The notes: generated by a model not told the origin, from the letters alone. Shown: positions 43,139 to 52,391, numbered from the stretch's first letter. The stretch is DNA of 64,000 bases from JAWRCU01 sp033542235 (GCF_033542235.1 NZ_JAWRCU010000009.1:1-64000); one strand, 5' to 3'. Program-made: numbers and translations.

Positions 43139-43142
43139 TGTC

Positions 43143-46100
43143 ATGTTTTCCGCCACGTTCATCGATCGGCCGAGGCTGGCTATCGTAGTTGCTCTCGTGA
43201 CCACCATTGCCGGTGCCCTTGCGCTGATGCGCATTCCCGTCGCCCAGCTCCCTAACATCGTGCCGCCGCAGGTCTCGGTAACGGCTGTCTATCCCGGCGC
43301 CTCTGCCGAAGTCTTGGAATCGACAGTGGCGCAGCCGATCGAGTCCAAGGTCCTGGGCGTCGACAAAATGCTCTATATGAAGAGCACCAGCGGCAACGAC
43401 GGCAGCTATACCCTGACCGCCAGCTTCGAGCTTGGCACCGATCCCGACATCAACACCGTCAACGTGAACAATCGCGTCCAGACGGCTCTGTCGCAGCTCC
43501 CGCAGGAGGTTCAGCTGCAGGGCGTAACGGTTCAGAAGAAGTCGTCGTCGCTGCTGCAATTCCTCGCCATGTACAGCGACTCCGATCAGTATGATCAGCT
43601 TTTCCTCACCAATACTGCTGTCATCAACGTTCTTGATGAGCTGTCGCGCACGCCCGGCGTCGGGCAGGCGACGATTTTCGGCCGGCTCAAATACTCGATG
43701 CGGATTTGGTTCGACACCGACCGGCTGGTAAGCCTGAATCTTTCGCCATCGGACATCATCAAGGCGATTCAGGCCCAGAACATCCAGGCTCCGGTCGGCC
43801 GGCTGGGAGCCCGTCCTGTTGCGGACGACCAGCGTCTGCAAATGAACCTGCAGACAGAGGGGCGCCTGACAAATGCCGAGCAGTTCGGCGCGATCGTTCT
43901 GCGCGCCAATCCGGATGGCTCGGTGCTGCGCGTGCGCGATGTCGCGCGTGTCGAACTGGGAGCCGAAAACGAGGACACCTACGCCCGCATCAACGGCAAG
44001 CCTGCAGTCGGTATCGGCATCTATCTCTCACCCGGCGCTAACGCCGTGAATACGGCGAAAGCCGTCAGGGAGACTCTCGCGAAGATCAAGGATCGCATTC
44101 CAGATGGCGTCACGCTCCGCGCAATCTACGATTCCACCGATTTCGTCAACGCGACGGTCGAGGTCGTGCTGCACACGCTTGTCGAGGCGTTCCTGATCGT
44201 GGCAGCGGTCGTGTTCCTGTTCCTGGGGAACTGGCGCGCCACGCTGATCCCCATGATCGCCGTCCCGGTCAGCATTATTGGCACTTTCGCGGTACTGCTT
44301 GCCTTGGGCTACTCCGCAAACACGGTGTCCCTGCTGGCCATGGTTCTTGCGATAGGCATCGTGGTCGACGACGCCATCGTCGTGGTCGAAAATGTCGAGC
44401 GTGTAATGGAGGAGGAGCCCGAGCTCTCTCCGGCCGCGGCCACCAAGAAAGCTATGGGGCAGATCACTGCGCCAATCATAGCTATTACGCTGGTGCTGCT
44501 GTCCGTGTTTGTGCCACTCGCCTTCATTCCCGGGATTTCCGGCGAGCTCTTTCGTCAGTTCTCGGTCACAATCGTCGGGGCCATGCTGCTTTCCGCCGTC
44601 AATTCGCTTACGCTCTCACCGGCGCTCTGCGGTGTTCTGCTGCGGCATACGGGTACCAGGCGCGGGATCATGGCCTGGGTATCCCGCCGCATCGACAATG
44701 TGCGCGATGGCTATGCCGCAATCGTCGGAAAGATATTGCGTCTGTCCGTTCTGTCGCTGGCGCTGGTCGTGGCCTTCGGCGCTGGCGTCTATCTCCTCTC
44801 GCTCCGGACGCCGACAGGGTTTTTGCCGGAAGAGGACCAGGGCACCTTCTTCGTCGTGGTGCAGCTGCCGGATGCCGCCTCGGTCGCCCGCACCGAAAAG
44901 GTGGTCAGCCAGGTGGAGGGTATCCTGAGGGCCATGCCGCAGATCAAGGACGTGAGCTCGGTCGTGGGCTATTCGTTTCTCGACGAGTTCTCGGCCAGCA
45001 ACTCGGCCTTCATGATCGCCACGCTCAAGCCGTTCGAGGATCGCAAAGCGGTAGTGGACTCGGCACAGGCGCTGATCGGCAAGACATTCGGGCTGGTTGT
45101 TCAGCAGGTCCGCGCCGCCAACGTGCTGCCGTTCAACCTGCCTCCGGTGATTGGTCTCTCCACCACCGGCGGCTTCGAATACATGCTGGAAAGCCTGCAG
45201 GGGGCCGATCCGGCGGCCATGGGCAGCACAATGCGCGCTCTCGTCGGAGCGGCCAACGCGGATCCGCGGCTGACACGTGTGTTCTCGACCTACACCGCAG
45301 CAGCGCCATCCGTTTACCTCGATATCGATCGCGCCAAGGCGCAGGCGCTTGGTCTTAACATGAGCGAAGTGTTCAACACGCTGCAATCGACGCTCGGCGG
45401 CTATTACGTCAACAACTTCAACCTGTATGGGCGCACCTGGCAGGTCAACCTTCAGGGTGAGGCAGCAAATCGGCGAGACGTTGAGGATCTCTGGAACCTG
45501 AAGATCCGGAACAGCAACGGCGACGAGGTGCCGCTGCGGTCGATCGCCTCCGTCCGTACGGTAACGGGCCCGCAGGTTATCACGCGCTACAACAACTACC
45601 GTGCAGTCACCATCAACGGAAGTCCCGCACCGGGCGTGTCGTCGGGCGGCGCGTTGGCCGCGATGGCGGCCGTCTCGGCGAAAACCTTGCCGGCCGGTTA
45701 CGCCTACGATTGGAGCGGAACCGCCTTCCAGGAGCAGCGCGCAAGCGGGCAGACCGGCATCATCCTCGGTCTTGCGATCCTGTTCGCCTACCTGTTCCTG
45801 GTTGCCCTCTACGAGAGCTGGGTAATCCCTGTTCCGGTGCTGTTGTCGGTCACGACCGGCGTGACCGCGGCCTTTGCCGGCGTCCTGTGGGCGGGTCTGA
45901 CGCTTGATCTTTATGGCCAGGTCGGGCTCGTCGTGCTCATCGCGCTTGCCGCGAAGAACGGCATCCTGATCGTCGAGTTCGCGAAGGAACAGCGCGAGAG
46001 CGGCGCCCCGATCCGAGACGCCGCAGCGAAAGCCGCCCGGCTGCGGTTCCGTGCGATCATGATGACGTCGCTGGCCTTCATCGTGAGCCTCGTTCCATTG

Positions 46101-46304
46101 GTGTGGGCGAAGGGTGCGGCCGAGGTTGCCCGCCACAACGTGAGCACGCCGGTTTTCGCAGGCATGATCGGTGCCAGCACCATCGGCATCTTCCTGATCC
46201 CGATGCTCTATGTAGTCTTCCAGAGTATGCGCGAGTGGGTCCGCGCCAAATTCGGCCATACGAACAAGGAAGATGCGCATGCCGCTATGCACGTCGCGAG
46301 GTGA
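43143..46304 (+). CDS. RND multidrug efflux transporter (AcrB/MexB type)
   Basis: A 1053-residue proton-driven pump. The N-terminus MFSATFIDRPRLAIVVAL is typical, and proton-relay Asp pair is visible in AIGIVVDDAIVVVENVER near residue 405; the late helix-10 Lys lies in LIALAAKNGILIVEFAKEQ near 940. Length and the twelve-helix layout match HAE-1 pumps. AGGAGC precedes the ATG. No outer-membrane factor gene is near, so a TolC-like protein from elsewhere is needed. Controlled by the TetR operator at 41825. Confidence 0.95.
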   Translation: MFSATFIDRPRLAIVVALVTTIAGALALMRIPVAQLPNIVPPQVSVTAVYPGASAEVLESTVAQPIESKVLGVDKMLYMKSTSGNDGSYTLTASFELGTDPDINTVNVNNRVQTALSQLPQEVQLQGVTVQKKSSSLLQFLAMYSDSDQYDQLFLTNTAVINVLDELSRTPGVGQATIFGRLKYSMRIWFDTDRLVSLNLSPSDIIKAIQAQNIQAPVGRLGARPVADDQRLQMNLQTEGRLTNAEQFGAIVLRANPDGSVLRVRDVARVELGAENEDTYARINGKPAVGIGIYLSPGANAVNTAKAVRETLAKIKDRIPDGVTLRAIYDSTDFVNATVEVVLHTLVEAFLIVAAVVFLFLGNWRATLIPMIAVPVSIIGTFAVLLALGYSANTVSLLAMVLAIGIVVDDAIVVVENVERVMEEEPELSPAAATKKAMGQITAPIIAITLVLLSVFVPLAFIPGISGELFRQFSVTIVGAMLLSAVNSLTLSPALCGVLLRHTGTRRGIMAWVSRRIDNVRDGYAAIVGKILRLSVLSLALVVAFGAGVYLLSLRTPTGFLPEEDQGTFFVVVQLPDAASVARTEKVVSQVEGILRAMPQIKDVSSVVGYSFLDEFSASNSAFMIATLKPFEDRKAVVDSAQALIGKTFGLVVQQVRAANVLPFNLPPVIGLSTTGGFEYMLESLQGADPAAMGSTMRALVGAANADPRLTRVFSTYTAAAPSVYLDIDRAKAQALGLNMSEVFNTLQSTLGGYYVNNFNLYGRTWQVNLQGEAANRRDVEDLWNLKIRNSNGDEVPLRSIASVRTVTGPQVITRYNNYRAVTINGSPAPGVSSGGALAAMAAVSAKTLPAGYAYDWSGTAFQEQRASGQTGIILGLAILFAYLFLVALYESWVIPVPVLLSVTTGVTAAFAGVLWAGLTLDLYGQVGLVVLIALAAKNGILIVEFAKEQRESGAPIRDAAAKAARLRFRAIMMTSLAFIVSLVPLVWAKGAAEVARHNVSTPVFAGMIGASTIGIFLIPMLYVVFQSMREWVRAKFGHTNKEDAHAAMHVAR

Positions 46305-46530
46305 AGGTCGAAACAAAGGTGGAGAGTCCGGGATGCTGGCGCGTGCCGAGGCCCCGTGTCCCGACAATGAGAAGGGAGTCAGCGATGCCGAAGCCGTCCA
46401 TTCTGCTCGGCCGCTCCCTTGGCCGGAAGCACGGACCCAAATTGTCGAATTGACGAATAGGTCATAGCGACGACGAAAGTGAGGAACTTGAAAAGTGACG
46501 CTGGGGGTAGCAATGCTCTGAGTGGAGAGA

Positions 46531-46995
46531 ATGATGGATACGACTGCTGTCGAATTATCGAATCTACTGCCGACTGCAATCCAAGCGAGAGAAAAGCTCG
46601 CTCTAGCCGAGGCCGAGAAGGCGGCGGCGGCCTTGCGCCAGAAGGAGAGGGCAGATGCCGAAAAGAAGGCCTTGATCGAGGCGCTGTCAAAGCCCACGGG
46701 CATTTCCGAAGAAGAAGCGTTCAAGCGGGCGGCCGCCTTCATCAGCCGGGCGATCGGCGACGGGTTGACCGAAGTCGAGGTCCTCCGCTTTCCCTGCGCC
46801 CTCTGCACCGACGACGGACGGGCCATTAACAACCAAGAGCCGGGCTGGGAGACGACGCTAACCGGCCTGCCCAAGGAAATGTACGACTTCTGGCACAAGC
46901 ACTTGCGGTCGCGAGGCTACAAGGCCAAGGCCGAGGTCGTGACTTTTCCGAACGGGATTCCCGGCGACATCGGGATGACCGTGAGCTGGCTGTGA
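46531..46995 (+). CDS. Conserved-looking hypothetical protein with coiled-coil N-terminus
   Basis: A 154-residue protein of unknown function. Residues about 15-50 form a charged helix (AREKLALAEAEKAAAALRQKERADAEKK); the C-terminal half is compact, with a CALC pair and the sequence LRSRGYKAKAEVVTFPNGIPGDIGM. No signal or membrane segment. The start may be ATG at 46531 or 46534; GTGGAG upstream supplies the ribosome site. It follows the RND genes by 226 bases, in which the half TetR operator lies. Confidence 0.6.
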   Translation: MMDTTAVELSNLLPTAIQAREKLALAEAEKAAAALRQKERADAEKKALIEALSKPTGISEEEAFKRAAAFISRAIGDGLTEVEVLRFPCALCTDDGRAINNQEPGWETTLTGLPKEMYDFWHKHLRSRGYKAKAEVVTFPNGIPGDIGMTVSWL

Positions 46996-47337
46996 GCGGA
47001 CACCGTTAGTCGCGGTCACTGGGAGCGGATCGGCATAAGGCTGAGCCGTAGTCGCACGGAGGATCCACGCTCCGCTGCGTACCTAGCCAAGTGAAGGCAG
47101 AACGACCGTGGAACCAGCCGCAAATTCGAATCTCGGCGCACCCGGAGAAGCAGCAGGGAAAAGTGTATGCGGGAGACGTCGCCCACATGAATGTTTGCAA
47201 GGGCTGAACTCGAGCGGTCTCGCTTGACCCTTCGGCCAACGTCTTATTCCGCCGCGTGGGGCGAGTTTTGGCTCGGCGATTACACGTCCATTGCCAAGCT
47301 GGCGCCCCACCGGAACTTTCCAGAGGGAGTCATCACT
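46996..47337. other. Gap with no recognised feature
   Basis: No open frame with a credible start, no clear hairpin and no copy of the repeats seen elsewhere. It precedes the broken paralogue at 47338. Confidence 0.4.
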
Positions 47338-47713
47338 ATGGATCCAGCGACGATCTCGGCTCTATCGGCGTTAGCCGGCTCCGCCATCGGTGCATTGGTG
47401 TCCGTCGCAACGACTTGGCTCACACACCGCCATCTGGGTCACATGCAGCGGCTCATGCAGGAACGCTCACGTCGTGAGTGGGTGTTTGGATGACCCTGCC
47501 AAGCTTGTTCCCATGTATGGCACCATGAACAAACTCCGGCTTTTTGCGACTTCGGGCACGATGCGCGCTGCCGAAGCAGCGCTCGAGCGTATCGTGGAGA
47601 CATACGAGTCGCCTTCGACTGCTCGGGAGGCGCGGAACGCACGAATTACAGCCCATGATATCTTGCGCACGTTCGCGGAGTCTTGCCGAGCGGAGATCAT
47701 TCACCTACGATGA
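47338..47713 (+). pseudogene. Broken paralogue of the small membrane protein at 32935
   Basis: The N-terminal part, ISALSALAGSAIGALVS and the basic helix ending RSRREW, matches the gene at 32935, but the frame then closes at a TGA near 47490. The rest continues in another frame from about 47492 as DDPAKLVPMYGTMNKLRLFAT through ITAHDILRTFAESCRAE. Against the intact copy about 55 bases around FIDQASHIFVDAIVQ are missing, which also shifts the frame. A GGGAG ribosome site still precedes the start. It is therefore a deletion-type pseudogene inside the island. Confidence 0.8.
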
Positions 47714-47821
47714 TGTCCGGGGGAACCTTCCATGCCACTCGCCTGCGGTTAGGAGGGGGTCCGCGTGTGCTACGCTCTATTGGCGGCTGTTCATTGTTTT
47801 TTGTCGCGCGCCAGCGACGCG

Positions 47822-49033
47822 ATGCGACGCTTCAGGATACCGGAACGTCTGCTGAGGATCATCTTCCTTGGCCTATTCGCAACTCAGCTCACAGCCTGCA
47901 TCGTGGCATATCCACGTAATGGTGTGCCCGTACGATACATGGCCACAGCCGAAGTGAGTGGCTATCCCGGCCACATACGTGACTGGGGCGATTCCTATGC
48001 AAGTTTCCCGACTGATCGGCTCGTCGTACTTCGCGACCAACGGATCAGGGCGGCTAGGCATGACCCATCCATAAGCCTGCGTAAGCTCGATGCGCTGACA
48101 CTTTCGGGCGGTGGAAGTAATGGCGCCTTCGGTGCTGGAATTCTCGCGGGCTGGGCTAAGGCCGGCACCAGGCCCAAGTTCGACATCGTCACCGGTGTCA
48201 GTGCTGGAGCTTTGATTGCGCCATTCGCGTTTCTTGGCCCGGCTTATGACGATGAGATCAAGCAGGGCTTCAGTACAATCAACGAGGCCAACATCTATAC
48301 GAAACACAGCATCTTCGGCGTGCTGTCGAGCGCTTCCCTCACCAGCAACGCCCCGCTTGCCAAGATGCTCGATGAACACATCACGCAGGACATGCTCGAT
48401 AAGATCGCTCGAGAGTCAAGCAAGGGGCGGCGGCTCTTCATCGGAACGACCAACCTCGACGCGGATCGGCCGGTAATCTGGGATATGGGTGCCATTGCCG
48501 CAAGCAACCAGCCGGACCGTTTGAAGCTTTTCAAGGAAGTCATCCTGGCTTCCACGTCTATCCCAGCCATCTTTCCGCCCGTCGAGGTGAAGGTGACCGC
48601 GGCGGGTAAGACCTATCAGGAGATGCATGTCGATGGTGGCACCAGCAACCAAGTCTTTTTGATGCCCGCGGGGCTTAGACTGCGCGAGCTTGAGCAGACA
48701 TTCCACGCGAGCGTAAAGGCGCGCCTCTACATCATCCGAAACGGCAGGACGACGCCGGAACCAAGCATTGTCAAAGCCACACTGCCCGATGTGGCCGAAA
48801 AGGGCGTGTCTTCCCTCATCAAGGCGGACGGGATCGGAGATCTCTATCGACTTTACGCGATCGCCAAGCGCGACGGCATCGACTACAATTACATTGACAT
48901 CCCGATCGACTTCGCTCTCGAACCAAAAAGCCCGTTCGACGGCAACTACATACGTGCGTTGTACGAGAAAGGCTACGAAATGGGCCGTAACGGCGTGCCG
49001 TGGAAGAAGGCACCGCCGGAGTTTTTGAGATGA
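47822..49033 (+). CDS. Patatin-like phospholipase, probable lipoprotein
   Basis: A 403-residue lipid acyl hydrolase. The N-terminus RIIFLGLFATQLTAC is a lipoprotein signal with lipobox LTAC near residue 26. The patatin domain shows the oxyanion loop GGGSNGAFGAG near 97, the nucleophile Ser in GVSAGAL near 125 and the catalytic Asp in HVDGGTSNQ near 265. All catalytic residues are present. The start at 47822 (MRRFRI) is chosen because it puts the signal at the N-terminus; the frame is open to 47765. It may act on envelope phospholipids. Last intact gene of the island. Confidence 0.87.
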   Translation: MRRFRIPERLLRIIFLGLFATQLTACIVAYPRNGVPVRYMATAEVSGYPGHIRDWGDSYASFPTDRLVVLRDQRIRAARHDPSISLRKLDALTLSGGGSNGAFGAGILAGWAKAGTRPKFDIVTGVSAGALIAPFAFLGPAYDDEIKQGFSTINEANIYTKHSIFGVLSSASLTSNAPLAKMLDEHITQDMLDKIARESSKGRRLFIGTTNLDADRPVIWDMGAIAASNQPDRLKLFKEVILASTSIPAIFPPVEVKVTAAGKTYQEMHVDGGTSNQVFLMPAGLRLRELEQTFHASVKARLYIIRNGRTTPEPSIVKATLPDVAEKGVSSLIKADGIGDLYRLYAIAKRDGIDYNYIDIPIDFALEPKSPFDGNYIRALYEKGYEMGRNGVPWKKAPPEFLR

Positions 49034-49322
49034 GCCGAATGGACTGGTGAGCGGCCGATCTGGTCATCACATGCACGCTCCGCCAACCAGGCAAATCGCC
49101 CTTTCATAGTGGGTCACGGCGATACTGTGGTGCCGCCTACGAGCTGCTTCATGTCCCCATTTTGTTCTGGCATAGAGCGAAATAGGAGGCCAAGGCTTTC
49201 ATCCTGCGCCGCTGCGGCGCCGGCAGCAGGCGGATGCTGATCGCAACCGGCGCGCCGCTATGCCAGGCGTGAGCTCGAGCGCAAATACAGCCTCTGATTG
49301 TAGGGCGCGAGTCGAGATTTAG
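49034..49322. other. Gap before the integrase remnant
   Basis: A minus-strand open frame at 49149-49427 has no family likeness. This stretch is probably decayed integrase or phage-like DNA next to the attachment site. Confidence 0.35.
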
Positions 49323-49480
49323 GCGACCGGCTATACGGACCCCCGACATGTCATCTGGACCGATACCGGCGCACTTCAAGAGATGTGCTTGGTCGAAATC
49401 GGGCATGCGATCGACCTGGCGGCTCACACGGGTTTGAGAGTTGGGGAGCTGATCGAGCTCTCATGGTTGGACGTCGGCCA
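49323..49480 (+). pseudogene. Tyrosine recombinase (integrase) remnant
   Basis: About 50 residues in one frame, from RHVIWTD through AIDLAAHTGLRVGELIELSW, match the start of the catalytic domain of phage-type integrases; TGLRVGEL contains the first catalytic Arg. There is no start codon context, no N-terminal domain and no HxxR...Tyr part, so it is a fragment. It lies 40 bases from the 3' end of the tRNA gene, where the integrase of a tRNA-targeted island normally sits. Confidence 0.65.
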
Positions 49481-49518
49481 GGACGCCGGTATTCGGGCGC
49501 AAAGTCTTGTGGCGCAAG

Positions 49519-49540
49519 CTGGAGCGGGTAGCGGGAATCG
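49519..49540. other. Candidate right attachment site (tRNA-Gly 3' end)
   Basis: The T arm and acceptor end of the tRNA gene, matched as a direct repeat by 29255-29276 (20 of 22 bases). Confidence 0.7.
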
Positions 49541-49593
49541 AACCCGCGCGTTCAGCTTGGGAAGCTGACAGGCTACCATTACATCATACCCGC
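49520..49593 (-). tRNA. tRNA-Gly (anticodon CCC)
   Basis: A 74-base cloverleaf on the minus strand with encoded CCA. The acceptor stem is GCGGGTA/TACCCGC, the anticodon stem TCAGC/GCTGA encloses the loop TTCCCAA, so the anticodon is CCC, and the T arm contains GGTTCGAATCC. The discriminator base is U, as expected for glycine. Confidence 0.95.
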
Positions 49594-49673
49594 CTGGGGC
49601 CGCTGTTGGTTAGCATGGCTGGGTGCCGATCGGCAATCGCAAGATTGCTTTATCCAGCGCCTGCCGCAGGGGT

Positions 49674-49775
49674 TAGCGCATCGGCCGAAAACTGCGAAGC
49701 GGTTTTCGGACGAATCCGATGCGCAAACAAAGAGATAGCGCGGCGTGGTGGTTCAATTTGAACGCACGCCGCTCT
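49674..49775. repeat. RIME-like intergenic repeat, copy B
   Basis: A 102-base element with the same two palindromes as 17135-17236 and about 85 per cent identical by eye. It lies on the backbone side of the tRNA gene, between it and the gene ending at 49822. Confidence 0.85.
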
Positions 49776-49821
49776 GGCGCGGAAAACGCTCGCGGGGACA
49801 ACTGCCTGGAATCGCCTGCGC

Positions 49822-50214
49822 TCAATTCGTTGGCGTCAACGAGTCTTTTTTGGGCGATGCGAACTGGATTGCGAAAACCTGGCCGCCGATGCCCTGCGCG
49901 ATAGAGGGAGAAAATTGCAGCGGGGTGCAGTGTTGCAGGGCGGCTACCGCCTCGTCCAGGAAGTGCTTCTTCGCCTGTTCGTCACCGGCCACGCTGATGT
50001 TGGTCGGCCTTGGCGGCCCGATCAGCGTCCCGTCGCGCTTGAGGCTGAAGATCAGCGTCACAGAAGAGCCCTTCGAATTCGCCGGCGGGTTCCAGCAGGC
50101 AAGCAAAGCCTTACCGACTTCGTTCATCGAGTTGAGGGGAGCAGCCGCCGAGAATGATGTGGCGACGAACAGCAGAGTTCCGGAAACCGCGAGCACCTGA
50201 GGAAGTCTACGCAT
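49822..50214 (-). CDS. Periplasmic TonB-C-like protein
   Basis: A 130-residue secreted protein. A signal peptide (MRRLPQVLAVSGTLLFVATSFSAAA) is followed by a small domain with LLACWNPPAN, VTLIFSLKRDGTLIGPPRP and AVAALQHCTPLQF, the pattern of stand-alone TonB C-terminal or TolA-like domains in rhizobia. Start at 50214 is backed by GGAG seven bases upstream; 50226 is also possible. Role in the envelope is inferred. Confidence 0.7.
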   Translation of the reverse strand: MRRLPQVLAVSGTLLFVATSFSAAAPLNSMNEVGKALLACWNPPANSKGSSVTLIFSLKRDGTLIGPPRPTNISVAGDEQAKKHFLDEAVAALQHCTPLQFSPSIAQGIGGQVFAIQFASPKKDSLTPTN

Positions 50215-50452
50215 CACGCTCTCCATTGCCTGGCCGGCCGAAACCGGCGACAACCTAACGTCACCTCCGCCAATAGAGATAATATGCCGATTTTCGCAGC
50301 TGAACAGAATCGAGCAGATTTGATGGTTAAGTGGCGTGATTCGGGCCAGGTCACGCGCGCAATGTCGCTGGGATCCGCGGCCAATCCTCCCGAAGCTTGA
50401 AGAGCTGGCTCACAATGCGTATCTCCCGCGGCGCGCAAACAGCAGGGAAAAC

Positions 50453-50719
50453 ATGTCGGTAATCACGCGATTTCTCGGCGACACGCCGCTCAGGGTGGCG
50501 CTCAAGCTCATCGTCGTCTCGTTCCTCCTGGGCCTCGTGATGAGCGCCTTCGGCTGGACGCCGTTCGACATACTGCAACAGCTGCGCAATTTCGTGCTCC
50601 ACATCTGGAACATGGGCTTTGCCGCAATCGAGCGCTTCTTCGATTATTTCCTGCTTGGCGCCGTCGTGGTCGTGCCGCTCTTCATCATTCTGCGCGTCCT
50701 GAACTATCGTCGTGGTTGA
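50453..50719 (+). CDS. Small two-helix membrane protein (DUF6460-like)
   Basis: An 88-residue protein with hydrophobic segments near residues 17-35 and 65-82. The sequence RFLGDTPLRVALKLIVVSFLLG and FGWTPFDILQQLRNFV is typical of a short conserved rhizobial membrane family. AGGGA precedes the ATG at 50453. Function unknown. Confidence 0.7.
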   Translation: MSVITRFLGDTPLRVALKLIVVSFLLGLVMSAFGWTPFDILQQLRNFVLHIWNMGFAAIERFFDYFLLGAVVVVPLFIILRVLNYRRG

Positions 50720-50979
50720 ACGTCCGGCCTGCTCCTGTAGCCGAGAGTTATGGCTGCTTCGAATGAAGTTTGTCCGTATAGCAACGATTACGACCGTGGT
50801 GTCTTGTTCGGGATAGGCTGCGATTTCAGCTGAATCGTTCGCGACTATCGCGCATTAGCTTGCGAAAACAGCGAAACGCGTACTTCTTCGTTACTTAATT
50901 GCAATCTTCGGGTTGTTGCCCTTCGATCGAGCCGGCACTATGACACTAGAGCCTCAGCACCATTGATATTTGAGTCAGG
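50720..50979. other. Intergenic region before the MATE gene
   Basis: About 260 bases, more AT-rich than the surroundings, without a coding frame of note. It presumably carries the promoter of the MATE gene; no clear element could be fixed. Confidence 0.35.
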
Positions 50980-52335
50980 GTGTCTCTATTGGATCAGAGT
51001 TTGAAGACACCCGCGTCATATCGCGGCGACTTCGTCATCAATAACCGCACGGTTCTTGCGATCGCCGTGCCGATGACGCTGGCTTATCTTACCACCCCGC
51101 TGATCGGTCTCGTCGGCACCGCGGTTGTCGGTCACATGGGCGACGCGGCCCTGATCGGCGGGCTGGCGGCCGGCGCCATCATCCTCGATATCGTCTTCAA
51201 TACCTTCAATTTCCTGCGGTCCGGCACGACCGGACTGGTCGCCCAGGCTTTCGGGCGCGACCACCCCAAGGAGGAGAAGGCGGTACTGTTGCGCGCTCTC
51301 GCCATATCGCTCGTCATCGGCGGCGCGTTTGCCTTGCTTGGGCCGTTGGTTTCGATGATCGGCGGCTCCTTCATGGCGGCGGAAGAGCGCGTGCTCAAGG
51401 CGATGGACACGTATGTCCGCATCAGGCTGCTTGGCGCGCCCTTCGCGCTCGCGAACTATTCCATCCTCGGCTATGTGCTCGGCCGAGGGGAAGGGCGGCT
51501 CGGCCTCTTGCTCCAGGCGATCCTCAACGGTTCAAATGTCGCGCTTGCAATCCTGTTCGGCCTTGTGCTCGGCTGGGGCGTCGCGGGCGTGGCCTGGGGG
51601 ACGGTCGGCGGCGAATTGATCGGCCTACTTGTCGCTATTGCAATTCTGGCGCGGCGCTTCGGCAACTCGGCCTGGCCTTCCCGCAGCCACATCTTCGAGC
51701 CGGCCTCTCTGTTGTCCATGATGGCGCTCAACCGCGACATCATGATCCGCTCTTTCGTTCTGCTCGCCGCCTTCGCCCTCTTCACGCGCCAGGGGGCGCA
51801 ACTCGGGACGCTGACGCTTGCAACGAATTCCGTCTTGATGAACTTCTTCTTCGTGGGCGGTTATTTCCTCGACGGGCTGGCGAGCGCCATCGAGCAGTTG
51901 GCCGGCCGCGCCGTCGGTGCCGGAAGCGAGCGCGCATTCCGCAAAGCAATTTCGATCACATTCGTCTGGGGATACGTGCTCGCCGGCATTGCGACCTCCA
52001 TTTTCCTGGCCTTCGGGACCAGCCTGGTTGCGATGATGACGACGGCCGAGGAGGTCCGCTCAGAAGCCATGAGCTATGTTCCTTGGGCAGCATTCACGGT
52101 AATGAGCGGCGTGCTCGCCTGGGAGATGGACGGCATCTTCATTGGCGCAACCTGGTCGCGCGACATGCGCAACATGATGATACTGTCTTTCGTGGCTTAC
52201 TGCATTGCGCTGTTTCTGCTGGCGCCGACCTACGGCAATTATGGTCTATGGGCGGCGCTGCATGTCTTTCTGTGGACGCGCGGCTTCAGCCTTCTGTCGC
52301 GGCTTCCGGTCAGGGCACGCAACGCGTTTTCGTAG
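50980..52335 (+). CDS. MATE-family efflux transporter (DinF-like)
   Basis: A 451-residue inner-membrane exporter with about twelve helices in two related halves. LAYLTTPLIGLVGTAVVGHMGDAALIGGLAAGAIILD near residue 30 and RSGTTGLVAQAFGRDHPKEE near 75 are the MATE signatures, as is RQGAQLGTLTLATNSVLMNFF in the second half. The start is given as GTG at 50980; the ribosome site is weak. It would export toxic organic cations or DNA-damage products by Na+ or H+ exchange. Confidence 0.9.
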   Translation: MSLLDQSLKTPASYRGDFVINNRTVLAIAVPMTLAYLTTPLIGLVGTAVVGHMGDAALIGGLAAGAIILDIVFNTFNFLRSGTTGLVAQAFGRDHPKEEKAVLLRALAISLVIGGAFALLGPLVSMIGGSFMAAEERVLKAMDTYVRIRLLGAPFALANYSILGYVLGRGEGRLGLLLQAILNGSNVALAILFGLVLGWGVAGVAWGTVGGELIGLLVAIAILARRFGNSAWPSRSHIFEPASLLSMMALNRDIMIRSFVLLAAFALFTRQGAQLGTLTLATNSVLMNFFFVGGYFLDGLASAIEQLAGRAVGAGSERAFRKAISITFVWGYVLAGIATSIFLAFGTSLVAMMTTAEEVRSEAMSYVPWAAFTVMSGVLAWEMDGIFIGATWSRDMRNMMILSFVAYCIALFLLAPTYGNYGLWAALHVFLWTRGFSLLSRLPVRARNAFS

Positions 52336-52341
52336 ATCGTG

Positions 52342-52391
52342 ATCCCGAACCGAAGGCACCGCAGCAAGAAAGTTGCGGAGTTTTTCGGGAT
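52342..52391. terminator. Bidirectional terminator-like hairpin
   Basis: Nested stems ATCCCGAA/TTCGGGAT (52342-52349 with 52384-52391) and CCGCA/TGCGG inside, with T and A runs beside them, between the convergent MATE and pyrD genes. Confidence 0.6.

Noticed and set aside
44616..46898. 760-residue open frame on the minus strand
   Set aside because: Fully antisense to the RND pump gene, which is unmistakable; low-complexity His/Arg/Asp-rich translation typical of a shadow frame.
49149..49427. 92-residue open frame on the minus strand
   Set aside because: Overlaps the integrase remnant on the other strand and has no family likeness.
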